In this document: piece by piece, positions 20,154-31,600 of the stretch
How positions within the stretch are numbered: the stretch's first letter is position 1
Layout of the letters: each line of letters opens with the position of its first letter
Assembly: GCA_010909165.1 (NCBI GenBank)
Contig: MU008192.1
Span: 248,001-312,000 of the forward strand
Length of the DNA: 64,000 bases
Direction of reading: 5' to 3'
Source: Anthoceros angustus
Lineage: Eukaryota > Streptophyta > Anthocerotopsida > Anthocerotales > Anthocerotaceae
Program-made: the position numbers and the translations under genes
The notes under the pieces: generated by a model
What the model was told of the DNA's origin: nothing
Database searches by the model: none
The model's input: the letters and a program-made list of their open reading frames with translations, nothing else

Positions 20154-21126
20154 ATCGCATTCCCTTTTTTAACAACTCATACAGCACCTTGCAGGTGCTG
20201 CTCATGTTCCTTATGAACCGACGATAGTAGTTAACGAGTCCTAGAAACGCTCTCAGGGCAGCAACATCCCGTGGCCTAGGCATGAGATTGACAGCCTGCA
20301 CCTTTGCCAATTGTGGCAGCACACCGCCTGCTACAATTTTATGACCAAGATATTCTATCTCTCTATAAGCAAACTTGCACTTCTTTGGATGTGCCTTCAG
20401 TCCTGAGCTAGATAGCCTCTACAACAACGTTTCAAGGTGTTGAATATGCTCCTCCAAACTGTTGCTGAATACCAGAATATCATCGATATAACACCTCACG
20501 AATGGTAGCCCCTCTAACTCCAAGTCCGCTACTCGTTGAAAACAAATGGAAGCGTTCTTCAACCCAAACGGCATCGTCTCCCATTCCCATAACTACTCCT
20601 TGCCCCAGAAAGCCGTCTTGCACTTGTCTTCTTCCTCGATGACGATTTGATTGAAACCAAACCGAAAGTCCAACGTTGTAAAGTACTTGGCTTCTCCAAT
20701 CGCATCAAAGATTTCATCTGGGGTAGGCATCGGATATCGTTCCGTGGGCGTCACCTCATTCAGTGCTCGGTAATCTCCACACATCCGTCTGTCTTTCCAC
20801 TCACCATTCTCATCTTTCTTCAATGGCAGGACCGTGGCCGCAACATATTGCGAGCTTGATTCCCGAATTAATCCAGCTGCTGCAAGTTCCTTGCACCGTT
20901 TGTCCACGATGTCCCATTTTGTGGGGCTCAGCTTATGCCTTCTTCGGAACACCGGCTCGTTGGTGGTGGTAACGATCTTGAACTTGATGCGTTCATAACG
21001 TCCCAGCTCTTTCCAACTGAATGCGAAGGTGCCTCGATTCCTTTCCAACATATCTCGGATCCTTTGCTGATCCTCGCTGTCCAGATCTTCACATATCTGC
21101 CATATGTGAATCGATTGCTCATTCAC
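20154..21126 (-). pseudogene. Ty3/gypsy reverse transcriptase
   Basis: The minus strand reads KWDIVDKRCKELAAAGLIRE, DRRMCGDYRALNEVTPTERY, YFTTLDFRFGFNQI, then after a stop PFGLKNAS, the catalytic YIDD at 20490-20479, LGHKIVAGG and AALRAFLGLVNYYRRFIRNM. Two stops lie at 20595-20593 and 20421-20419, both TAG where the related RT at 41.4-42.1 kb has CAA (Gln). The frame enters the RT/RNase H linker (LLKKGMRWQ) right where the copia inserted. It is about 88-90% similar by eye to the fragment at 41372-42098. Confidence 0.93.
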
Positions 21127-21129
21127 TAC

Positions 21130-24100
21130 TAGAACTTGCCATATGCTGTTACAATGTGTGTTACATATTTCTGTTACGGTGGACTGGGTTGTAACAGAAA
21201 TGGCTTTGGTTGTAGGATCGGGTTTAAGGTGTTGCAGTCATGTTGTAGTTGTATAACATGGATGTAACATACGATCGGGTCGCGATGGTTCCATTGCGGA
21301 GGCTTCCGTCGGCCGCACCCTTCAAATCGTATGGGGGCCGATTCGTGCAAGCCATTCGGCATATATATCCGCTGGATGTCGCACTAGTGACTCATATTGG
21401 TGAGTCCGGTTCAATGGGGTTTCACGATGATGGGCCGAGGTTCGCAAGGCACGCCTTCTTTTGGTATGCCGCTTGGAAATGCTAGAAAATAGCATGTCAA
21501 ATTCGTGAAGGTGACGGTTTCTCCACCAGTACAATCGGCCGATGATTGACATAGCTATGGATTGGCCACACGTATGTTTCCATTTGCAATCGCTTAGACG
21601 TGTGGCCTCCATGTCACTTGTTCCATGACCACCATGCTCGAATGTGTGAGGTCGCCCTTTCTTAGTGGGAAATGTGTGCTCTCTTCCGGCATTGTTTTCC
21701 ATCAACCATGGGAAGCGCGGATGGCTGAAGGCGGATCGTGATGTTCCACTATGCGGTCGCTCCCCGTGAGCAAGGCCAGAGCAATGCATGTGATTGGGCT
21801 GCCATGGCTGCTCCTCGCCTACCCGCGGAACGCCCACCGCAAATTGATGGCAATGGCTTGGTGATGGCACAAAATTCCTCGAACTTGCATATTTCGGCAA
21901 TGTTCCGCCACTGAGGCCTGGGAAATTTAGAACAATGTGCATACACCGCACCCGTTTTTATGCCATGGAGCACCAAATGACGTAACAAACAAAAGCGAGT
22001 GCGGCCGTGAAGAAGCGCTTGCGGTGGGGCAAGCGCGCGGTGTGCGGCCAAGGGCAAGCGGCCCGACATCGCCGACTATGGCGGGCGATGAGGTGGTGGT
22101 CAGCGACACCACGAACGGCCGTGGTTGTGGCGAACATGCAGCGATGGTCATGATCGTGGGGGCATGGTGGCATGGGTGACTCGGGGAAAGCAGGGGCAAC
22201 GAAGAACATGGTAGGGAGAGGCGTCGGTAAGTGAGTTGTACATGGGGCCGGTACACATCCAGGGAATGGCGGTGTCGTGGACATCAAAATGGTAGTGGCG
22301 CAGGATGGGCGGATGGACAATGGAGGCGGGGGGGCCGTGGGGTGACGACATGTGTGCAATGGTGCCAAAAGCGTTGCCCTCGGTGAGGCGGGAATGGGCG
22401 CGAGGCAAATGAGACATCATCACGGGGATCCAAGACCTCCAATGGAGACGGCGGGCGTCACGACATGGTGACGATGAGGAAGAGCAGGAGGTGGCGGAAG
22501 AGGATGGAGATGTGAGCAGCGCGTGCGAACTTTGTACCCGACACATACAGCGAGTCGGATCGAGAGCATGGACACCTGCAGTGAGGGCTCGAAAGGTGGC
22601 GCAACCTATGGAGGATGGAGGAGGCCTAAGAGGAAAGGAAGGGAATGCGGCAAGGCGGATGGGGAAGGAAGAGTTACAGTCGAGGCATGGCGGCCCAAGG
22701 AGCAGTGACAAACGCATGGAGGCGGGAAGTGGGCGGAAACAAAACAAAGAGAAGGCCGAGAAGGTAAGCACGCAAATTGCAACTCTGGCCGGTGTGCTTC
22801 TGACCAAGGGCCATGGGAATGGCATGTGGTCATCTGTTCTTCGAAATCCCGAAGCAGGTGGAATCGCGGGCTGACGGAAGGAAAAACCAGGCTTGAGGAA
22901 GGGAAGGGCAAAATCGGTAGCAGTGTGGGAGGTGCAGTTTCCAGCTGCGCATACGAGGAGTAGGCCTTCACAAGCGAGCAGGCGGGGCAGGAGAATACCA
23001 CAACCCCAAATTCACCCCTCCGAGGAGGGAGCCCGGTCGCGGATGGAGATTGCGGTTCATTCCTCCGCGGCGAGCACGGTACAGCGGATGCGGATGAGAT
23101 TCATCCCCGGGAGGAGGGCCAATTTTGGATGTGGATGCGGCAAAGAACCGTGGAAGGTGACGTGGTTTCTCCAATTGTGTACAATGTCACCATCTCGGTC
23201 ACGATATATGGATTGGCCACACGATGTTTCCATTTGCAATCGCTTAGACGCGGTGGCCTCCATGTCACTTGTTCCATGACCATATACGAATGTGTGAGGT
23301 CGCCCTTTCTTAGTGGGAAATGTGCCTCTTCGCATTGTTTTCCATCAACCATGGAACGGGGCGCGGATGGCGGGCGATCGTGATGTTCCACTATGCACGC
23401 TCCCCGTGAGCAAGGCCGGAGCAATGCATGTGAGGCTGCCATGGCTGCCTCGCCCACCCGCAACGCTGGCCGCCCAATTCGCAAATTGATGGCAATGGCT
23501 TGGTGATGGCACAAAATTCCTCGAACTTGCATATTTCGGCAATGTAGATGCCATGCTGAGCCTGGCCGAAATTTAGACAAGAGAACAATGTGCACCGCAC
23601 CCGCTTTTTGTATGCCATGGAGCACCAAATGATGTAACAAAACAGGGTGCGACCGAGAGAAGGAAACAGGGGCAAACGCATGAGCGTGCGGGCAGCCAGG
23701 GCAAGGATCGACATCGCCGACTATGGCGAGGGCGATGAGGTGGTGGTCAGCGACACCACGAACGGCCGTGGTTGTGGCGTAACATAGCAAAGGTCATGAT
23801 CGAGGGTGGCCGTGGGGTGACTCGGGAAAACGGGGCAACGAAGAACATGGTAGGGAGAGGGGCCACCGTAAGTGAGTTGTACATGGGGCCGTACACATCC
23901 GTGGAATGGCGATGCGCCGGACATCAAGGCCGGTAGTGGCGCAACAGATGGGCAGGTGATGGACAATGGAGGGCGCAGGGGGACCGGGGTGACGACATGT
24001 GCGCAATGGTGCCAAAACGTTGCTCGCCGCGTGGAATGGAGGCGCGAGATGTAATGAGACATCTCACGGGGATCCAACAGCCTCCAATGGATGATCGACG

Positions 24101-27020
24101 GCCACACGACATGGTGACGATGAGGAAGAGCACAGGAGGTGGCGGAAGAGGATGGAGATGTGAACGCGCCTGTCAACTTTGTACCCGACATACCGCCGAG
24201 CCGATGCCGAGAGCATGGACCGCATGGGGGCTCAAAAGGTGACGCAACCTATGGAGGATGGAGGAGGCCTAAGAGGAAAGGAAGGGAATGCCCGCAAGGC
24301 GTATGGGGAAGGAAGAGTTACAGGCCGAGGGGCGGGAACGTGACAAGCACGCAATCGAGGTGAAGTGGGCGGAAACAAAACAAAGAGAAGGCCGAGAAGG
24401 TAAGCTCGCAAATTGCAACCGCACTCGCCACCGCTTTGTGCTAGCCAAGGGCCATGGGAATGGCATGTGGTCATATGTTCTGCAAATCCTGTGAAATGTG
24501 GAATCGCGAGGAAAGACGGAAGGAAAACCCAGACCGCTTGAGGAAGGGAAGGGCAAAATCGGTAACGTGTGGAGGTGCATGCCACCGCACGACGAGGAGT
24601 AGGCCTTCACAAACGAACGGGCGGGCAACAGAGAATGCCAACCACAACCCCAAATTCACCCCTCCAGGAGGGAGCCAGAGGTCGCGGATGGAGATTGCGG
24701 TTCATTCCTCCCGCGATTTAGTGAGCACGGACACCGCGATGCGGATGCCGGTAGATTCATCCCGCTACCGAGGGAGGACGCCAATGATGTGGATGCGCAA
24801 AGAACCGCATGTTATCTCGAGGGTGCACGAAACTACGCCTTCGTTGTTCTTGTGGACAAGGGTTTCCAAAACAAGTACCCTTATACGGGACGCCCACAAG
24901 GGCACGAAATACGAGTGACGTGAAAGGCACCGCAAATAGGGTGGAAACAAACGCGTGAAATTTGCAGTGCACCGTATTGCAAAACGGAGTGACAACACGA
25001 TATACCACTTGTACGTGTACTTAATTTGAAAAGGCATCGATATGTAAATTTGAGTAATGACATCGGGCAATACGCACTGGAAGCCAAGGCATATTATATA
25101 CTTATAGTCCGTACACGATAACAATAAAGGCAGGGAAAACAAAGGAATGAAAGCAATAATGGCAAACCCACATGGGAAGGAGGTTCGTACCAAGCCTCGC
25201 AAAATCAGAATAAAAGAGGGTGTAACACTTTGGTTGTTGCAAATATGTTGAAATTTTGAAAGGGCCAAATACCGCCTCACTACATGCAACAAAATTGCAA
25301 CAAGATCAGAACGCGATTGTAACAAGATGGAGGTTGGTTACCAAGCCGTAAATAAGGGCCAAATATGTAACAAGACCCCAAGATTTTAACATAATTGCAA
25401 CAAGGGGGTTCAAATCTTAACAAAAGTGTAACATAGGGAGAGGGGCGCAGTAAGTGAGTTGTACATGGGGCTGTACACATCCAGTGGAATGGCGTGATGC
25501 AATGACATCAAGGTAGTGGCGCAACAGATGGGCGGTGATGGACAATGGAGCAGGGGACCGTGGGTGACGACATGTGTGCAATGGTGCCAAAAACGCTGAT
25601 TCTCGCCGGTGGAATGGAGGCGCGAGATGTAAATGAGACATCTCACGGGATCCAGCAGCCTCCAATGGACAGATCGACGGCGTGCCACATGGTGACGATG
25701 AGGAAGAGCATGGAGGTGGCGGAAGAGGATGGAGATGTGAACGCGCCTGCCGAACTTTGTACCATACATACCGCCGAGCCGATGCCGAGAGCATGGACCG
25801 CATGGGCTCCAAAAGGTGACGCAACCTATGGAGGATGGAGGAGGCCTAAGAGGAAAGGAAGGGAATGCCCGCAAGGCGTATGGGGAAGGAAGAGTTACAC
25901 GAGTGGCGGCCCAAGGAACGTGACAAGCAATCGGAGGCGTGGAAGTGGGCGGAAACAAAACAAAGAGAAGGCCGAGAAGGTAAGCTCGCAAATTGCAACC
26001 GCACTCGCCACCGCTTTGTGCTTACAGCCAAGGGCCATGGGAATGGCATGTGGTCATATGTTCTGCAAATCCTGTGAAACAGTGGAATCGCTGAGTCGCA
26101 AAGACGGAAGGAAAACCAGCAGACGCTTGAGGAAGGGAAGGGCAACCTAATCGGTGGGAGGTACGCTTCAGCACGACGAGGAGTAGGCCTTCACAAACGA
26201 ACGGGCGGGCAACAGAGAATGCCAACCACAACCCCAAATTCACCCCTCCCGCGAGGAGGGAGCAGCAGAGGTCGCGGATGGAGATTGCGGTTCATTCCTC
26301 CGCACGAGCAGGGACACGGATGCGGATGCCGGTAGATTCATCCCGCTACCGAGGGAGGACGCTTTTGATGTGGATGCAAAGAACCGCATGTTATCCGTAG
26401 GGTGCAAACTACGCCTTCGTTGTTCTTGTAGACCGGGTTTCCAAAACAAGTACCCTTATACGGGACGCCCACAAGGGCACGAAATACGAGTGACGTGAAA
26501 GGCACCGCAGCTAATAGGGTGGAAACAACGCAGAAATTTGCAGCCGCATCAGACAAAACGGAGTGCACAACACGGATACCACTTGTACGTGTACTTAATT
26601 TGAAAAGGCATCGATATAAATTTGAGTAATGACATCGGGCAATACGCACTGGAAGCCAAGGCATATTATATACTTATAGTCCGTACACGACAATAAAGGC
26701 AGGGGAAAAACAAAGGAATGAAAGCAATAATGGCAAACCCACATGGGAAGGAGGTTCGTACCAAGCCTCGCAAAATCAGAATAAAAGAGGGTGTAACACT
26801 TTGGTTGTTGCAAATATGTTGAAATTTTGAAAGGGCCAAATACCGCCTCACTACCGCAACAAAATTGCAACAAGACTGTAACGCGATTGTAACAAGATGG
26901 AGGGTTGGTTACCAAGCTCGACCGTAATAAGGGGCCAAATAAGTGTAACAAGACCCCAAGATTTCAACATAATTGCAACAAGTGGGGGTTCAAATCTTAA
27001 CAAAAAGTGTAACATAGGCG
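21130..27020. repeat. GC-rich repeat region, order A-B-A'-B'-C-B''-C''
   Basis: Blocks recur in tandem: A (about 21510-22200 and 23157-23850), B (about 22200-23120, 23850-24780 and 25440-26370) and C (about 24780-25430 and 26370-27020). Markers are GATTGGCCACACG for A, GAGTTGTACATGGGGC for B and TGTAACACTTTGGTTGTTGC for C. Many frames are open on both strands because of base composition, but no frame is conserved between copies, so I call no gene. Block C and the left edge (21140-21270) are rich in TGTTAC, GTAACA and TTGCAAC motifs, like the subterminal repeats of DNA transposons. No transposase was recognised. Confidence 0.65.
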
Positions 27021-28020
27021 GCCTTTTCTAGTAGGGCTACCTCGCTTCCCCTTCCCTTTGTCCTTTCTGGCTCGGCCACGTGCCTCATCCCGCCTCCCGC
27101 TTATACCGCCTCCAGCTTATGGGCCTTTCCACCGAGGCCTCGCCTCCCCGGGCTCGCAACAACTCCCCGCATCTCCCGGTTCGCCTGTGGGCATCCTTAA
27201 TTTGAGCCATGAGCGCTTCACTGGCTCGTCATGGCTTGCAACTTCTCCGGCCCCGCACAAATCTTCTTGAATCTTGGCCCTTATTTCCTCTAGGACCCGC
27301 TTGTCTTCCTCCGCTGTTTGCGCTTGGCCTCCTCTTCACAAACCGGCCTTCACCACTTCCTCCCGCCTGCACACCGAGCCGTGAGAGCTAAAGCCGCTTG
27401 ATCCAACAACCGCTGGGCCCGGATCATCGACGTGGTCAGCCGCAAGTCCACTTGTGGCGGCCCCGCCAGACGCCATCCTCCTGCCGAGAACTTTCTCCCA
27501 AGAAGGTGCGCACTCACCAACTGCTGCATCCACCTGCTGCTGGAGTCCCCTTGAAAATCTCTTCCCATGCCGAGGAGGGGTCCGCGAGGTCACCCTAAAC
27601 CCTCCGGAGTTGATTCATCATCCGCATCCGTGTCAAGAAAATTGTCCTCCTCGGATCGCGCCTCCTCTTCGCCACCTCAACCGCTTGGCTTTCATTTTCG
27701 TAGCCTGCTGACCGGTGACACATCCGCCTTCACCTTTTCGCCGATGCCCGCCTTTCCACCCCGGCCTTCCTCTTTGGAATTTCCTTCTCCTCCTCGAATC
27801 GCCTGCCGCCACCGACTCCTGCCTATCCGATTTTTCCCGATTTCCTCCTTGGGCTCCTCCGCCCATTTCACCTCCCTAACTGCTTCCACATGTGGAGGAG
27901 GCCACAATTCCACCTCCGCGTGCGCTAGCACATAAAGATGGACCAAATGGTGAGATTAGAGAGGGTCGAGGGTAGGAGAAATCGTTCAACCTCTTCACAC
28001 AACTTGTCAAGAGAATTCGT
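27021..28020. other. Pyrimidine-rich region without recognisable gene
   Basis: The + strand is C/T-rich (GA-rich on the minus strand). Several overlapping frames are open on both strands, none with a motif I recognise. Confidence 0.4.
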
Positions 28021-31000
28021 CCCCAATCGATACTTTGACCACTTCATGAAGGAACAAAGAAGTGGTCGACAAATAATCCCGCTTTGTGTCATAGAAACAT
28101 AGGAGCCATCCGCCGACCATCAATCATACTACAATGTCGCCAACCGTTGTTCGACCACGCCCGCCTTAACCAGGCGGCGCCGGCCAGGTTCTTTCCCGGA
28201 CGGCTCCATCACCAAACCGCCCGCCTCCTTATCATACACCCTCCTAACCAACCTGTGTCCCAACTCCGCTCTAATTCCCCGCCCGTCGCTTGTCCTTCGT
28301 GGCGACACTCGCACCATCCCAAGTTCATGTAATTCCACCGTTCTTCCATGAAGCCAAGCTTCAGCCCTTCACCAATTCCAAATAACTTTCCAATGATCCA
28401 TGTTTGGCCATGGAGCAAGCACAATCTCATGCGACCTTGGGCGCCATCCCTCCACAAGAGTCTCCCGGTCTCGCTCCAAATCACTGACACCACACCACCG
28501 GGCACCTGTGGGGTTCCTACCTCCTCGCCGCCCGAGCGCCTTCCTCCTCTAGCGTCACACTGCGATGTCGCGGATGGGGGTTCGGAGCTCCTTCCCTCGT
28601 GGGTGCGCCTGCCCTCCCCGCATCGCGTGTTCTCCGGATGCAACTCCTCGACTGTCGCCTCCAGCCTGTCGCAGCCTCCGCCGCCGCTCCTCCACCGGCG
28701 CCTGCTTGTCCGAACGGATCATTCCTAGGGTTAAGTTCCCACCCCCACTGCTCGACCTCGCGACCGCCGCCTCCACACCCCAATCCACAACCCCACACTC
28801 ATTCAGCTACCGCCCAATCGGTTGACTCCAAGCCTATAGACCTATCACTCCCTAATTATACCAACCCCTACCTCACATATATAGACCTTTTAGTGGACAT
28901 CCCAAGTCCATGGGCCAAGGAACATCGAGTTCCCGGACCCCTTATTATCTAACCTAAGAAATAAAAACAAGGAAAGAAAACCATAGGCCAAGGACGTTTC
29001 TTTTATAAATACCCTTGCCTACTGTCAACCTGACTTATTTTCACACCACACTCGACCAAAACAAAAAAACACTTCAAGACACATCCCAATAGGGGGTTTC
29101 CGAGTCCAGATTGCTTACACGCAAGTGGACGATCGCCATCGCGCACGACGAACCAGGAGGCGGCGAGGTGGAGGGGTCGTGGCGCCGCACGCACCCCCGC
29201 AATGGGCGGGCGGAGGAAGGGCGGCCGGGCAAAGATGCAGCGGGCCGCATATGCGCAATGTTCGCTGGCCGACGGAGCTTGCGTACCGGCGAGTGGTCAC
29301 GCAGCGCTTTTGGGCTTGTAACTGCCCCTCGGAGCCGCAACGCCGCCGAAGGCGCCCATGCGAAGAGGATCACCGCACATGCGCGGACGGCGGGGCGCGG
29401 AGGAGGCCGGAAGCGACGGTGGCATGGAAGTCGGGCGACGGTGGAGCCGGTGTGGGAGTGGGAGAGCCCCCGGCAAATCCACTCCACTGACTCCGCATGT
29501 GCGAGAGCGTACAGGGCACAGCCGGGGAGGGCGAGAAATGTGTGGCACGATGCTGGTCCGGGGAAATGGGTACTCATGGTATTGGAGGTTGCAGGATTGT
29601 CCGCAATGCACAAAGATTTCATTTTCGCTGCTGTGGAGAAGACAGATTGTGGCCCACAGCCACTGAGGTCTGGGTTGGAGGTGGAGCTCAAGGTGCCTCG
29701 ATGGGCAGGCTGTCATGCACGCATGGGGCACGGAATGCTGGAACGCGCCAAAGAATTGGCATGGCACGTTGGTGCCATTGTGGATGCACCAAGACCCGTG
29801 ATTGCACCGCGGCTCACACAACACCGAGGGTCCCAATCGATTTTGACCACTTCATGAAGGAAAAAGAAGTGGTCGGACAAATAATCCGCTTTGTGCTAGA
29901 AACATAGGAGCCACCGCCGCACTCCATCAATCAATACAAATCGTCACCACTGTTCCGAATTACCGCCTTAACCAGGCGGCCGGCCGCTGCTTCTTTTCCG
30001 GACGGCCCATCACCAAACCGCCCGCCTCCTCCTTCTGCGCCCATACACCCTCCTAACCACCTGTGTCCCAATCCGGCTTTAATTCCCCCGCCTACTGCTT
30101 GTCCTGTGTGACGCGACACTCGCATCCCAAGTTCATGTAATTCCACCGTTCTTCCATGAAGCCAAGCTCACCTTCACCTCCCAAATAACTTTCCAATGAT
30201 CCATGTTTGGCCATGGAGCAAGCACAATCTCAGCTGCGACCTTGGGCGCCATCCCTCCACAGTAGCCTCCCGGGTCTTGCGCCTCAAATCGATGCGAATT
30301 CCCGGGGGCCCTGTGGTTCCTACCTCCTCACCAACCGCCGAGCGCCTTCCTCCTCTAGCGTCGCGACTCGCGATGTCGCGGATGGGGTTGAGCTCCTTCG
30401 GGTCGCGCGCCTCCTCGCATCGCTGCTGTGATGCCCGACTGCTCTCACTGCCGTGCCTGGGCTGCCGCCGCCTCCGCCACACAGGCCTGTTGTGAACGGG
30501 ATTCATTTTCCTAGGGTTAAGTTCCCGGGTTCCCCTACCTCCTCGACCGCCGCTCCACACCCCAATCCACAACCCCACACTCATTCAGCTACCGCCCAAT
30601 CGGTCAACTCCAAGCTTATAGACCTATCACTCCCTAATTATACCAACCCCCTACCTCACATATATAGACCTTTTAGTGGACATCCCAAGCCCATGGGCCA
30701 AGGAACATCGAGTTCCTAGACCCATTATTATCTAACCTAAGGAATAAAAACCAGGAAAGAAAACCATAGGCCAAGGACGTTTCTTTTATAAATACCCTTG
30801 CCTACTGTCAACCTGACTTATTTTCACACCACACTCGACCAAAAAAAACAAAAAAACACTTCAAGACACATCCCAATAGGGGGTTTCCGAGTCCAGATCG
30901 TTTACACGTGGGCAGTGGACGCATCGTCACTGCGCACGACGAACCAGGAGGCGGCGAGGTGGAGGTCGTGCTGGCCGCCGCGACCTGCGGTCGCGGTGGA

Positions 31001-31600
31001 GGAAGGCGCCGCGATGCGCGGGGGATATGCGCCGGCAAGCGCGTCAGAGCTTGCACCGGGCGATGTGGTGCGCAGCGTAGCTTTTGGGCTTGTAACTGCC
31101 CCTGTCGAACGCTGTCTGAAAGGCGCCCATAAAGAGGATCGGCTGGCATGCGCTGACGGGCGGGGTGAGGAGGCCGTGGAAGCGGCGGTGGCTCGCGGGC
31201 TTTCGGGCGACGGTGGAGCCGGTGTGGGAGTGGGAGAGCCCGGCAAATCCACTCCACCGACTCCGCATGTGCGAGCCGCTGAGGCACCCGGGAGGCGAAA
31301 TGTGGCACGACCGGTCCGGGGAAATGGGTACTCATGGTATTGGAGGTTGCGTGATTGTCCGCAATGCACAAAGATTTACCGCTTCGTGGAGACAGATGTG
31401 GCTGCCCACCGAGGTCCGTTGAGGTGGAGTCAAGGTGCCTCGATGGGCGCCGCCATGCACGCATGGCACGGAATGCGGAACGCGCCTAAAGAATCGGCAT
31501 GGCACGTTGGTGCCGTTGTGGATGCACTCAAGACCCGGGATTGCACCGCGTGCACGACCATCGAGATAGGAACGCCACCGGTGACCATGCTCGTGAGAAG
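28021..31600. repeat. Tandem duplication, two units of about 1.8 kb
   Basis: Both units start at TTGACCACTTCATGAAGGAA (about 28034 and 29838). They share a promoter-like stretch CTTTTATAAATACCC with TATA boxes at 29004-29010 and 30787-30793, then a G/C-rich segment. Open frames after the TATA box (29111-29857 and 30798-31712) diverge in frame between copies, which argues against a conserved protein. The TATA-plus-downstream layout could be an LTR or a non-autonomous element, but no element ends were found. Confidence 0.6.

Larger units (their letters stand above)
9147..21126 (-). mobile_element. Ty3/gypsy element with C-terminal PHD finger, split by a copia insertion
   Basis: In minus-strand order this element holds RT (21126-20154), RNase H (11149-10671), integrase (10626-9608) and integrase C-terminus with PHD finger (9677-9147). 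The copia at 11155-20148 sits between RT and RNase H. Removing it with one CTGCC copy places the RT frame (ending GMRWQ) in register with the following block. The 5' side ends at about 21130, so gag, protease and 5' LTR are absent. Protease similarity to this lineage occurs at 37.2 kb as an unrelated scrap. It is an old element with stops in RT and a stop in RNase H, interrupted by a much younger insertion. Confidence 0.9.

Noticed and set aside
22148-22825. A 225-codon minus-strand frame and similar long frames on both strands at 21-27 kb
   Set aside because: Frames are not conserved between the repeat copies, and amino-acid content mirrors GC-rich composition (Pro, Arg, Ser).
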